64,000 nucleotides of DNA from Halorubrum sp. 48-1-W (GTDB lineage: Archaea; Halobacteriota; Halobacteria; Halobacteriales; Haloferacaceae), in contig NZ_QMIM01000023.1 of the NCBI RefSeq assembly GCF_003287355.1, positions 1-64,000 on the forward strand, read 5' to 3'. Position numbers and translations under genes: made by a program. The notes beneath the pieces are model-generated. The model saw nothing but the letters and a program-made list of their open reading frames with translations, searched no databases and was not told where the DNA came from. This document shows, one piece after another, positions 33,685 through 42,708 of the stretch. Numbering within the stretch: the stretch's first letter is position 1; each line of letters starts with the position of its first letter.

Positions 33685-34995
33685 TTAATGGTTGTGGTCG
33701 GAACAGTCCCCGTCCTCCGACCGATCGGCACCCAGAGCCGAGACCACCTCGGTCAGGAGTTCGACCCCGACGTCGAGCGCTCGCTCGTCGAGGTCGAACG
33801 TCGGCGTGTGGTGGCTGGTCGGGTGGTCCGCGCCGACGACGAGGTACAGCGCCCGCCCGCCGTTCCCGTGGACGCGGTCCATGAGGAACGTCGCGTCCTC
33901 GCTCGCCTCCAGCGGGGCCTCGGGAACCACCTCCTCGATCGACGGTACCGTTCGAGCCACGTCCGCGACGAGTTTCGCGAGCGTCGGATCGCCGTCCACA
34001 CGGATCGACTCGCTGATCCGGCGGATCACCACGTCACACTCGTGAAGCTCCGCGGCAGCGTACAACACCCGCTCGAGTTCCGTCCGCATGTACTCCATCA
34101 GCGCGGTGGTCTCGCCGCGGACCTCGCCGTCGAGGGTGATCTCCTCGGCTATCACGTTGCTCGCGCTCCCGCCCTCGACGCGGCCGAAGTTCACCCGCGT
34201 GAGCCCGTCGCCGTGGCGGGCGATCCCGTAGGCGTTCTGGACCGCCGTCGTCATCGCCTGCATCGCGTTCGTCCCGCCGCTCGGCTCCTTGCCGGCGTGC
34301 GCGCTCGCCCCCTCGAAGGTCGCGTTGATGTGCGCCATCGCGAGCGGACGGGTGGCGTTCGCGACGACCGTGCCCGTCGGCCGTCCGAGTCCGAGGTGGA
34401 ACGCGAGCAGTTCGTCCACGTCGTCGACGAGCCCGCCCTCGGCCAGTGGTTTACCCCCGCCGGCGATCTCCTCGGCCGGCTGGAAGAACACCTTGAACGT
34501 GCCTCGGAAGTCGCTCGCTTTCACCGCCTCGAGCGTTCCGAGCGCGATCGTGGGGTGCGCGTCGTGGCCGCAGGCGTGCATGTACCCCTCGTGTTCCGAT
34601 CGGAACCCCTCGTCCGCCGGTCGGTGACCCGCTGTATCCGACTCCGGGATCGAGACGCCGTCCATGTCGACCCGCAGCCCGACCGTCGGTCCCTCGCCGT
34701 TCCGGACGGTCGCGACCGCGCCCGTGTGACCGCCCGCGGTCGACTCGAGCAGGGCGGGGTCGACGCCCGCCGCAACCGCCCGGTCGCGCCACTCGTCCAG
34801 GGTTTCCTCCGATGGGACGGCCATCCGGTGGTCCGAGGAGAGCGCCTCCCGCCCGATCGCCAGCTCGTCGACGCCGATCCGCTCCAGTTCCTCGACGATC
34901 CGGGCCGTCGTGCGAAACTCACACCAGCCGGGTTCCGGGTGTCTGTGGAACGCCCGCCGGATCGACGAGAGTCTGTTCCGCACGTCGTGGGACAT
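33685..34995 (-). CDS. M20-family amidohydrolase, AbgA-like
   Basis: A 436-residue zinc amidohydrolase. Metal-site motifs are M-H-A-C-G-H-D-A-H (His/Asp), the catalytic P-A-E-E-I-A-G-G-G and a C-terminal S-H-H-T-P-T-F-D. The opening I-R-R-A-F-H-R-H-P-E-P-G-W resembles p-aminobenzoyl-glutamate hydrolase subunit A and IAA-amino-acid hydrolases. Such enzymes cleave N-acyl amino acids; the exact substrate is not deducible. The dimerisation domain (about residues 205-320) is complete. A TATA-like TTAAATAC box near 35019-35029 lies 27 nt before the start. It is a single-gene unit. Confidence 0.87.
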   Translation of the reverse strand: MSHDVRNRLSSIRRAFHRHPEPGWCEFRTTARIVEELERIGVDELAIGREALSSDHRMAVPSEETLDEWRDRAVAAGVDPALLESTAGGHTGAVATVRNGEGPTVGLRVDMDGVSIPESDTAGHRPADEGFRSEHEGYMHACGHDAHPTIALGTLEAVKASDFRGTFKVFFQPAEEIAGGGKPLAEGGLVDDVDELLAFHLGLGRPTGTVVANATRPLAMAHINATFEGASAHAGKEPSGGTNAMQAMTTAVQNAYGIARHGDGLTRVNFGRVEGGSASNVIAEEITLDGEVRGETTALMEYMRTELERVLYAAAELHECDVVIRRISESIRVDGDPTLAKLVADVARTVPSIEEVVPEAPLEASEDATFLMDRVHGNGGRALYLVVGADHPTSHHTPTFDLDERALDVGVELLTEVVSALGADRSEDGDCSDHNH

Positions 34996-35157
34996 CGTTT
35001 CACAGGCGGTATGCCGTGAACGTATTTAAGAGAATCAGTCGGCGATTACGCTCGGTCGGCGATTACGGCTCGGTCGGCGGGTGCCCGCCCCCGACTCGGA
35101 CCGCTCGATCCCGCCGGACCGCCCGATCTCGGCCGATCGGCCCCGGCAGTTTCGGGA

Positions 35158-36588
35158 CTACCGCGACGCGGCCGTCTCCGCGGTGACGCTCTCGATCGCC
35201 TCCTCGATCACGTCCAACGCGGCGTCGGCCAGATCGCGGGTCAACACGAGCGGCGGCAGGAGCCGGAGGACGTTGCCGTGGCGTCCGGCCGTCCACACGA
35301 GGACGCCGTGCTCGAAGCAGTACTGCTGGATCGCCTCGACCGCGTCGCCGTCGGGGTCGCCGTTCGCGTCGACGAACTCCGCGCCGATGAACAGCCCGCG
35401 GCCGCGGACCTCACCCAGGCGGTCGTTGCCCTCGCCCGCGGTCCGCAGGCGGTCGCGGATGTGTTCGCCGAGGTCGCGAGCGTGTGCCAGCAGGTCGTGT
35501 TCCTGAACGTACTCGATCGCGCGGGTGCCGGCGCGCATCGCGACGACGTGCCCGCGGTAGGTGCCGGCGTGGCCGCCGGCGTCCCACGTGTCGAGGTCCT
35601 CGTGGTAGATCGTCGCCGAGAGCGGGAAGCCGACGCCGCCGAGCGCCTTCGCGGTCGTCATGATGTCGGGCGTGACGCCGTGCCACTCGCTCGCCCACCA
35701 CTGGCCCGCGCGGCCCATGCCGCTCTGGATCTCGTCGAACATGAGCGGGATGTCGTTCTCGGTAGCGATCTCGCGGAGCCCCTTCAGGAACCCCTCGGGC
35801 GGGACGATGACGCCGCCCTCGCCCTGGATCGGCTCGACGAAGATCCCGGCGGGGTTCGCGAGTCCGCCGTAGGGGTCCTCGATGATTTCCTCGACCTCCT
35901 TGAGTGCGCGGGCACACGAGAAGGACTCACAGCACTCGCCGTCGGCGACCGGACAGACCGAGCCGGCGTTGCCCGACTCCTCGCGGTCGATGAACGGCGA
36001 GGGGTACTTCGCGTGGACCACGTCGGGTAGAAGCGGCGTGTAGTCGTCCTTGAACCCCTTGTTCGAGGTGAGCGACATCGCGCCGGAGGTCGCACCGTGG
36101 TAGCTCCCGCGGAAGGCGATCAGGCCGTCGCCGCCGGTGTTGTACTTCGCGAGCTTGATCGCGGCCTCGACCGCGTCGCTGCCGGTCGGACCGCCGAAGA
36201 CGACCCGGTTCTGGCCGCGGAGCCCGGGCGGCGCGATCTCGTCGAGCTTCTCGATGAGGTCGAGACGCGCCTCCGTCGGGAAGTCGACGGTGTGGACGAG
36301 CTTCTCGGTCTGCTCTCTGACCGCCTCCAGCACGTACGGGTTCGAGTGGCCGACGTTCAACACGCCGATGCCGGCGAACATGTCGATGTAGGTGTTGCCG
36401 TCCGCGTCGCGGATCGTCGCGCCCTTCCCCGACTCGAACGCGACGGGGATGTCCTCGGGGTACGCGACCGCGCTGCTGTCGATGCGCTCCTGTTTGTCCA
36501 GCAGTTCCCGGCTCTTCGGGCCCGGAACCGAGTCGACGTTCGGCGCGTCATCGAAGTGGATCTCCTCGATCGGTGGTCCTGCCGTCAT
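35158..36588 (-). CDS. Class III aminotransferase (4-aminobutyrate/diaminobutyrate type)
   Basis: A 476-residue PLP enzyme of fold type I, class III. Markers are [18 protein letters not shown], the PLP-phosphate loop [12 protein letters not shown], the Y-H-G aromatic stack residue, D in L-M-F-D-E-I-Q-S-G and the Schiff-base Lys in [10 protein letters not shown] segment after residue 205 carries four clustered cysteines ([14 protein letters not shown]), as in some archaeal relatives. It could act on 4-aminobutyrate, ornithine or diaminobutyrate; sequence alone does not decide. ATG 36588 is set by the promoter at 36611-36620. Confidence 0.87.
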   Translation of the reverse strand: MTAGPPIEEIHFDDAPNVDSVPGPKSRELLDKQERIDSSAVAYPEDIPVAFESGKGATIRDADGNTYIDMFAGIGVLNVGHSNPYVLEAVREQTEKLVHTVDFPTEARLDLIEKLDEIAPPGLRGQNRVVFGGPTGSDAVEAAIKLAKYNTGGDGLIAFRGSYHGATSGAMSLTSNKGFKDDYTPLLPDVVHAKYPSPFIDREESGNAGSVCPVADGECCESFSCARALKEVEEIIEDPYGGLANPAGIFVEPIQGEGGVIVPPEGFLKGLREIATENDIPLMFDEIQSGMGRAGQWWASEWHGVTPDIMTTAKALGGVGFPLSATIYHEDLDTWDAGGHAGTYRGHVVAMRAGTRAIEYVQEHDLLAHARDLGEHIRDRLRTAGEGNDRLGEVRGRGLFIGAEFVDANGDPDGDAVEAIQQYCFEHGVLVWTAGRHGNVLRLLPPLVLTRDLADAALDVIEEAIESVTAETAASR

Positions 36589-36610
36589 ACGTACATCCAC
36601 GGCGGTGGCC

Positions 36611-36620
36611 GTTATATAAG
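36611..36620 (-). promoter_or_regulatory. TATA box of the aminotransferase gene
   Basis: CTTATATAAC on the minus strand, centred 28 nt before the ATG at 36588. It is a near-ideal haloarchaeal TATA element giving a leaderless transcript. It also decides the start against an in-frame ATG four codons upstream. Confidence 0.7.
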
Positions 36621-36624
36621 TTAT

Positions 36625-37379
36625 CCACGGATACGGAAACCACCATATACGAAAATCGATATCAAGGTAACCGGTCGGTTCGTCGCTCGCCTCGTCGTTT
36701 CCGGGCGTTCCTTCGTCCCGTCCAGGACGGAGCGTTCTACGGAGTTAGATACTCACAAAAATTATAATAACACAAAATTATCAGTTACAATATATTTTAA
36801 TACGTTACTCGTCGTCGATCTCGTGACGTCGTCCAACGGCTCCCTGAAAAGAGATCGATCGACGCTACCGCCTGATAACCTTCTGAAAGTAACAACATCG
36901 CGAAAGGAAGCCCTCCGAACATGGGACGCGAGCTGGTGAAGGGACGTGCTTCTCTGTGTTCACGCCGTCAATGACGTTTCGTTTACCATCGGAAACGCTC
37001 CGGTCGGTCTCAAAGGGTAATCTACATTTCCAAGTATTTATCTAATTCTTACACTTATCAGTCGATTATATCTTTATATTAAACTTTTATTTAATATGTT
37101 TGAAATGAACATCACCGTCTACTAGCACCGTGTTACCGACGACTTCCCGTCATCGACGGGGCTCGACGGCCCGCTTTCGATCGTTTTCCGTCAATAATAT
37201 CAGTTCCCAGTATTATATATTATCTTGGGTATTGGCTAACCCGAGACGATCCAGCGTCGTCACACCTGCGGGCACCCCCTCGTCGACGGTCGGGTGAACA
37301 GCCTCCCGTCGTCGGGCGGGTGAACGTCTTCCCGTCGCCGGGGACGATCCGATCGGAAAGGTGACCTGTGGCACGACGT
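36625..37379. other. A+T-rich intergenic region, 755 bp, no gene found
   Basis: This gap lies upstream of the aminotransferase and downstream of the aldehyde dehydrogenase. Stretches near 36760-36815 and 37020-37110 are strongly A+T-rich, in sharp contrast to the rest of the window, and hold many TATA-like words on both strands. Other structure: a perfect hairpin CCCGTC/GACGGG near 37147-37161, a near-palindrome around 37212-37236, and two imperfect 26-bp direct repeats near 37280-37335. The longest frames are short and lack coding character. It could hold a small RNA or be recently acquired DNA; nothing is proven. Confidence 0.5.
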
Positions 37380-38828
37380 TCAGTAGTTGTCGTACACGGT
37401 TCGTTCGATGGTGTAGAACTCGAGACCTTCGTCGCCCTGCTCGCGCCACGTCTCGGAGGAGGACCGTTTGACGCCGCCGAACGGGACGTGGAGTTCGACG
37501 CCCGTCGTCTTCTCGTTTATTTTCACGACGCCGGCCTCGATCTCGTCGACGAACCGGTTGGCCTCGCCGTGATCGTCGGTGACCACGCTCGCGGAGAGGC
37601 CGTACTCGACGTCGTTCGCGACGGCGATAGCCTCGTCGAAGTCACCGACCTCGATGACCGCGATGACCGGGCCGAACACCTCCTCCTGGGCGATCCGCAT
37701 GTCGGAGGAGACGTCGGCGAAGACGGTGGGTTCCACGAAGTGGCCGGTCCCGACCGCGTCGCCGTCGGGAGTGCCTCCACCGGCGACGAGCGTCGCGCCC
37801 TCGTCTACGGCGACGTCGACGTACTCCAGCGTGGACTCCAACTCCTCGGCGCTGACCTGCGGACCCATCTCGTGGTCGTCGCCCGGCCCGACGTCGATCG
37901 ATTCGGCCCGCTTCACCAACTCGTCGACGAAGGCGTCCGCGACGTCCTCGTGGACGATCGCGCGCGAGCAGGCCGTACACGACTGCCCGGTCGTGCCGAA
38001 CCCGCCGGCGGCGACGATCTCGGCGGCCTCCGCCGGGTCGGCGGACGCCGTCACGACCGTCGGGTTCTTCCCGCCGAGTTCGGTCTGGACCCGCTTGCCG
38101 GCCGCCGTCGCCTGGCGATACACCGCCTCGCCGACCCGTCCGCTGCCGGTGAAGGAGACGGCGTCCACCGCGTCGTGCTCGACGAGTTCGTCCCCGAGCA
38201 CGCTCCCGGGCCCGGTGACGACGTTCAACACGCCGTCTGGAAGCCCCGCCTCGTCGAGCGCCTCGGTGACGGCGAGCGCGACGCCGGGCGCGAGCGACGC
38301 CGGCTTGAGGACGACCGCGTTGCCCGTCGCGAGAGCGGGGGCGAGCTTCCACGCCGGGATCGCGATCGGGTAGTTCCACGGCGTGATCAGCGTCGCGACG
38401 CCGACGGGGTCGACCCGCGTGTACAGGTTCACGTCGCGGCCGCTCGACGCCTTCCGTGTCCCGCCCAGATCGGCCGCCTTCGAGCCGAAGTAGTGGAACA
38501 CGTCGATCGCCCGCCGTACCTCCCCGGCCGCCTCCGGGCGCGCCTTCCCCTCCTCGGCGATGAGCCGGTCGGTGAGGGATTCCTCGCGTCGCTCGAGGGT
38601 CATCGCGGTCTCCCGGAGGATCCGCCCGCGTTCGGGAGCCGGCGTGTCCGCCCACTCGCTCCGTGCGGCGGCTGCCGCCTCGACCGCCTCCACGGCGTCC
38701 GCGGCGCCGGACTGCTGGTACTTGGCGACGACCTCGTCGGGCTCCGCCGGGTTCCGGACCGCGACCGTCTCGCCGGTCGACGCCGTGATCCACTCCCCGT
38801 CGACGTAGTTTCGGTTGGGATCCGCCAT
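37380..38828 (-). CDS. Aldehyde dehydrogenase, 2,5-dioxopentanoate/succinate-semialdehyde type
   Basis: A 482-residue NAD(P)-dependent aldehyde dehydrogenase. Motifs are TLITPWNYPIAIPAWKLAPA, the Rossmann S-F-T-G-S-G-R-V-G, the general base Glu in T-E-L-G-G-K-N and the nucleophilic Cys in G-T-T-G-Q-S-C-T-A. The closest known haloarchaeal relatives are the 2-oxoglutarate-semialdehyde dehydrogenases of oxidative pentose degradation, so a role in sugar-acid breakdown with the cluster downstream is plausible (inference). ATG 38828 is chosen; ATG 38834 two codons earlier is possible. The ORF extends farther upstream only in low-quality sequence. Confidence 0.88.
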   Translation of the reverse strand: MADPNRNYVDGEWITASTGETVAVRNPAEPDEVVAKYQQSGAADAVEAVEAAAAARSEWADTPAPERGRILRETAMTLERREESLTDRLIAEEGKARPEAAGEVRRAIDVFHYFGSKAADLGGTRKASSGRDVNLYTRVDPVGVATLITPWNYPIAIPAWKLAPALATGNAVVLKPASLAPGVALAVTEALDEAGLPDGVLNVVTGPGSVLGDELVEHDAVDAVSFTGSGRVGEAVYRQATAAGKRVQTELGGKNPTVVTASADPAEAAEIVAAGGFGTTGQSCTACSRAIVHEDVADAFVDELVKRAESIDVGPGDDHEMGPQVSAEELESTLEYVDVAVDEGATLVAGGGTPDGDAVGTGHFVEPTVFADVSSDMRIAQEEVFGPVIAVIEVGDFDEAIAVANDVEYGLSASVVTDDHGEANRFVDEIEAGVVKINEKTTGVELHVPFGGVKRSSSETWREQGDEGLEFYTIERTVYDNY

Positions 38829-38997
38829 CGTCATCAACACTCCCGACGTTCGTATCATTCTTTCGGTGATCCTCCCGACGGTCGATACGGGGGCCATGGC
38901 TTCCCACGGGAGGGTCAACGGGTCGACCGATCGCCGCCGGGACCGGCGGATCGCCGGGCCGTTGTTTTAAGAGACCGAGCGCCGATCCCGTAGACGC

Positions 38998-39957
38998 ATG
39001 GAAGTCGCTTTCATCGGAGGTGCGGGAACCGTCGGTGCGACCGCCGCGTACACGCTCGCAGTCGAACGACCGTCCGTCGACGTCACGCTCGTCGACGTCG
39101 CGGAGGACGCCGCGGAGGGACACGGCATCGGTATCCGCCACGCGCGGACGCTCGGGTCGCTCCCGGCGTTCGGCGACGCGACCGATCTCGGCAGCGTGTC
39201 GGCGAAGCCGTCCTCGACGGCGGGGCTCGCGACCGCGGACGTCGCCGTCGTGACCGCGAGCGTGCCACGGCCGTCGTCGTCGGCGAGACGCGGCGGCCGC
39301 CTCGAGTTCCTCGACCGTAACCTCGAGCTCGCTGAATCGATCGCGGCGACGTTACGCGAACGGGAGCCGCTTCCCGTCATCGTCGCCACCAACCCCATGG
39401 ACCGCATCACCCAACGGATCTGGCGCGAGACCGGCTGGGACCGCGACTGGTTCCTGGGGTACTCGCTCTCGGAGACCGCCCGGACCGCGGACCGGATCGC
39501 GAGCATCCGCGACGTGCCCGCGGATGACGTCTACTGTCCCGTCGGCGGGGAGCACGGTGAGAACGTGGTGCCCTTCTTCTCTCGGCTGACCGTCGACGGC
39601 GAGCCGACGACGCTGACCGAGGCGGAGAAACGCGACGTGCGCGAGTACGTCCGCGACGTCCCGTACGACGTCATCCAGCTCCGCGGGGCCGGGGAGACCT
39701 CGCGCTGGGTGACCGGCCAGGGTGTCGTCCGCCTCGTTTGTGCCGTCCTCGACGACGGGCTCGACGACGCCGACCACCCGATAGCCGCCTCGGTCCCGCT
39801 CGACGGCGAGTACGGGATCGAGGGGGCGTGCCTGAGCGTCCCTGTCGAGATCGGGCGCTCCGGGGTTCGTCGCGTCATCGAGTGGGATCTCCCCGAGGAG
39901 GAGCGCGAGGGGCTCCGCGCGGCGGCCGACTCCGTCACGTCGGACCCCGGTCAGTAG
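38998..39957 (+). CDS. Malate/lactate dehydrogenase-family oxidoreductase
   Basis: A 319-residue NAD(P)-dependent 2-hydroxyacid dehydrogenase of the LDH/MDH fold. The dinucleotide motif G-G-A-G-T-V-G is at residues 7-13, with Asp at the end of strand 2. Active-site elements are the mobile-loop Arg (S-V-P-R-P-S), N-P-M-D-R and the catalytic pair G-E-H-G-E. The loop Ser/Pro-rich sequence differs from standard haloarchaeal malate dehydrogenase, so a different 2-oxoacid substrate is possible. TATA-like GTTTTAA near 38963 lies about 30 nt before the ATG. Its 3' end overlaps that of the MFS gene by 7 bp, tail to tail. Confidence 0.83.
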   Translation: MEVAFIGGAGTVGATAAYTLAVERPSVDVTLVDVAEDAAEGHGIGIRHARTLGSLPAFGDATDLGSVSAKPSSTAGLATADVAVVTASVPRPSSSARRGGRLEFLDRNLELAESIAATLREREPLPVIVATNPMDRITQRIWRETGWDRDWFLGYSLSETARTADRIASIRDVPADDVYCPVGGEHGENVVPFFSRLTVDGEPTTLTEAEKRDVREYVRDVPYDVIQLRGAGETSRWVTGQGVVRLVCAVLDDGLDDADHPIAASVPLDGEYGIEGACLSVPVEIGRSGVRRVIEWDLPEEEREGLRAAADSVTSDPGQ

Positions 39958-41123
39958 CCCAGATCCAGCGCGTAGTTCACGACCACCGCGGCCAGGATGA
40001 CCGCCAGCAACGACGCGAGCACGAGGAACGCGGCGGCCCACCCGAGGGTGTCGGCGAGGAACCCGGTGATCACCGAGCCGAGCGCGCTGACCACCAGGTA
40101 GACGGTCCGCACGAGGCCGAAGCCGACCCCCTGTTCGCGCTCTGACAGCTCGTCCATGAACCGCGGTTCGACGGTCACGGCCATGCCGAGCCCGACGCCG
40201 ACGAGGACGAGGGCGGTCACGATACCGAACAGTCCGGGGCCGACGACGAAAAGCGCCATGCCGGCGACGCTCGTAGCGAGGCTGACGGCGACGCCGACGT
40301 CCCGTGGATACCGGTCCGAGACCGCGCCGAGCCCGGGTTTCGCGGCCGCCTGGACGACGAAGTACGAGGAGAAGACGATCCCGGCGGACGTGGAGGACAG
40401 CCCGCGGTAGTCGATGAGGAACGTCGGCAGGAACGAGGCCGTCCCCTGCCAGACGAACGCCCCGGCGGACGCGATGACGGCCGTGAACACGATCGGCGGG
40501 CGCGAGAGCAGTTCGACCACGGGGCCGGCCCGGAAACGGTCGCGCATCGGCTCGTCCGGACGCTGGGGTTCGGTCGGCTTCACCTGCCACGCGAACAGCA
40601 CGAAGACGGGGAGGGTGACTGCCGTTCCGATCGCGACGGCGGGCCGCCAGCCGTATCGCGTCCCGATCCACGCCGCGACGACCGGCGCGATCAACCCTCC
40701 GGCGGGCGCGCCGATCGTGTGGATACCGATCGCGGTGCCGATGTTGTCGTACGTCCGCGACAGTAGCGTCGTCGCGGTGCTGTAGTGGAGCCCCGCGAAC
40801 GCGCCGAGGAGGACCACGCTGCCGACGAAGACGACGTACACCGGTGAGACCGCGACGAGGAAGCTCATCACGCCCGTTCCGCCGATGGCGAGCAGGATGA
40901 TCCGGCGCTCCCCGAAACGGTCCCCGAGGATCCCGCTGGGGAACTGCGACAGGGCGTACGACGTCCACATGCCGGTGAGCGCGAGGCCGATGACGGTGTT
41001 CGAGATGGCGAAACTCTCGGTGATCTGCGGGACCACGGGACTGATCGCCAGCCGGCCGACCATCGTCGCGAAGAACGCGAAGGTACAGAGCGTCAGGACG
41101 GTGTGCCTGTATCGCCAGGCCAT
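39951..41123 (-). CDS. MFS transporter
   Basis: A 390-residue transporter with twelve predicted helices in two halves. The MFS loop 2-3 motif is visible as G-I-L-G-D-R-F-G-E-R-R, and the equivalent in the second half as G-A-V-S-D-R-Y-P-R-D. It belongs to the general sugar/organic-acid or drug-efflux type families; the substrate cannot be deduced. It is convergent with the malate-dehydrogenase-like gene, with a 7-bp overlap, which may suggest a link in hydroxyacid use, but there is no firm evidence. Confidence 0.85.
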   Translation of the reverse strand: MAWRYRHTVLTLCTFAFFATMVGRLAISPVVPQITESFAISNTVIGLALTGMWTSYALSQFPSGILGDRFGERRIILLAIGGTGVMSFLVAVSPVYVVFVGSVVLLGAFAGLHYSTATTLLSRTYDNIGTAIGIHTIGAPAGGLIAPVVAAWIGTRYGWRPAVAIGTAVTLPVFVLFAWQVKPTEPQRPDEPMRDRFRAGPVVELLSRPPIVFTAVIASAGAFVWQGTASFLPTFLIDYRGLSSTSAGIVFSSYFVVQAAAKPGLGAVSDRYPRDVGVAVSLATSVAGMALFVVGPGLFGIVTALVLVGVGLGMAVTVEPRFMDELSEREQGVGFGLVRTVYLVVSALGSVITGFLADTLGWAAAFLVLASLLAVILAAVVVNYALDLGY

Positions 41124-41213
41124 GTTACGTGGAACTCGTCCGCGGACGCTCCGGGCCGACCGTCGGCCGGTCCACGCGGTCGGCGTCGGGATGTGACCGC
41201 ATCGACGATGAGG

Positions 41214-41645
41214 TCAGTCGGTTTGGACGTACATCACGGGGCGGTCGATCTCCAACAGCACCGACTGTGCGACGCTCCCGAACATCGCTTTGCCGACCGG
41301 ACTCCGCTTCCGCCCGCCGATGACGACGAGGTCGGCGTCCATCTCGCCGGCCTCGGCGAGGATCTCGTCGGTCGTGTCGCCGTGGCGTCGGACCGTGCTC
41401 ACGGAGACGCCCGCCTCCGCGAGGTGTTCGCGTACGATGCCGACGGTCTCGGGGAAGTCGTCGGCGTCGTACACGTCGTCCGAATCGACCGTGCCGCTCT
41501 CGGGACCGGTCACGTTGAACTCCTCGAAGACGTTGAGGAGCGTGACCTCGACGTCCGAGTCGGCGGCCGGAAGGGACGTCACCGCCTCCGCGATCCGTTC
41601 CGGCGCTTCCATCTCCGTGTCGACAGCGACCAAGACACGATACAT
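41214..41645 (-). CDS. UspA-family universal stress protein
   Basis: A 143-residue protein with the complete Usp fold. The first strand is Y-R-V-L-V-A-V-D-T and the ATP-binding loop is G-G-R-K-R-S-P-V-G-K-A-M-F-G-S-V-A-Q-S-V, matching the G-x2-G-x9-G-S/T pattern. It is therefore likely ATP-binding, unlike the shorter Usp at 29.7 kb. A TATA-like ATTAAAGT box (41669-41676) lies 27 nt before the ATG. It stands alone between the MFS gene and a short tandem repeat. Confidence 0.86.
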   Translation of the reverse strand: MYRVLVAVDTEMEAPERIAEAVTSLPAADSDVEVTLLNVFEEFNVTGPESGTVDSDDVYDADDFPETVGIVREHLAEAGVSVSTVRRHGDTTDEILAEAGEMDADLVVIGGRKRSPVGKAMFGSVAQSVLLEIDRPVMYVQTD

Positions 41646-41680
41646 ATCCGTGTTTCCACCGTACGTCTACTTTAATCTGT

Positions 41681-41756
41681 GTGTCGCGGTCGCCGGACGG
41701 GTGCGTCGCCGTCGCCGGACGGGTGCGTCGCCGTCGCCGGACGGATGCGTCGCCGT
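41681..41756. repeat. 22-bp tandem repeat, about 3.5 copies
   Basis: Units of GTCGCCGTCGCCGGACGGGTGC repeat at 22-bp spacing (22 is not a multiple of three, so the array is not coding). The array lies between the divergent Usp gene and the glutaredoxin fusion gene. The last unit decays into the TATA-like sequence used by the fusion gene. Confidence 0.75.
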
Positions 41757-41855
41757 CACCTGTCGGGTTTTTGTTCCCGCCGCCCCAACGGTCGTGGGAT
41801 GCCAACGCCACCGATGCCCGACGGCGGACGACCCGGGGGGGAGACCCCCCGACCG

Positions 41856-42629
41856 ATGACGCTGTATAGACTCCACGGCTGTCCGTTCTGTGAGCGGATC
41901 GTTCGATGGCTCGACAATCACGACATCGAGTACCGGTCGACGTTCGTGGCGGGCGAGCACAGCCGTCGCGACGAGGTCAAGCGGATCGCGGGGACGCGGG
42001 CGGTCCCGCTGCTCGTCGACCCCGCGACCGGCGTCACGATGCCGGAGAGCGGGAACATCCTCGAGTACCTCGTCCGAACCTACGGCGAGGAGGGCGACAC
42101 CGCGGCGTTCGGCGAGCTCGCGGTCATGGAGTTCGACGACTCGGACCACCCGACCGTCGGGGAGACGGCACCGGCGTTCACCCGGCCGCTCGTCACCGAC
42201 GAGTCGTGGTCGAACGTTCCCCTGTCGGAGCTCGCGACCGGCGCAGGGTCGGTGCTCCTGGTGTTTTACCCCTTGAACTGGGGCGGGAAGTCGATGTACT
42301 GGTGGAAGGAGATCCAGCGCCGGGGGTGGGGCGGTGACGACCTGACGGTCGCCGGGGTCGGGATCGGCCAGCCGTTCGACCACCAGCGGTTCATCGAACG
42401 GCGGGACCTCCAGTATCCCCTGTACGCCGACCCGGGCAACGGAGTCGCCGAGGCGTACGACCTCGTTCACGAACTCGACGGGATGGAAGGGATCGCGGAG
42501 CCGCGACCCGCGACGTTCCTTCTCGGGGAGGATCGAACGATCGAGCACGTCTGGGTCGCCGACGAGTGGCCCGAGACGCCGCCGTACGACGAGATCGAGG
42601 CCCAGCTCCCGGACGGCTCGGCCGAGTAG
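41856..42629 (+). CDS. Glutaredoxin-peroxiredoxin-like fusion lacking the peroxidatic cysteine
   Basis: A 257-residue two-domain protein. Residues 1-80 are a glutaredoxin/GST-N thioredoxin fold with the active site C9-P-F-C12. Residues about 97-250 are an AhpC/TSA-like fold, V-G-E-T-A-P-A-F and L-L-V-F-Y-P-L-N-W. At the position of the peroxidatic Cys (seventh residue after the Pro of F-Y-P) there is Ser146, and the domain contains no cysteine at all. It therefore cannot work as a normal peroxiredoxin; the second domain may be a binding or scaffold module. An in-frame ATG at 41799 lies 30 nt after GTTTTTG and is an alternative start adding 19 residues. Confidence 0.82.
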   Translation: MTLYRLHGCPFCERIVRWLDNHDIEYRSTFVAGEHSRRDEVKRIAGTRAVPLLVDPATGVTMPESGNILEYLVRTYGEEGDTAAFGELAVMEFDDSDHPTVGETAPAFTRPLVTDESWSNVPLSELATGAGSVLLVFYPLNWGGKSMYWWKEIQRRGWGGDDLTVAGVGIGQPFDHQRFIERRDLQYPLYADPGNGVAEAYDLVHELDGMEGIAEPRPATFLLGEDRTIEHVWVADEWPETPPYDEIEAQLPDGSAE

Positions 42630-42708
42630 CGCGCGGTCTCCCGGCGTCCGACCGGCGATTCCGTCTCCCGGCGTCCGACGGGGCGGTTCCGTCCCGGACA
42701 GCGCGGGG

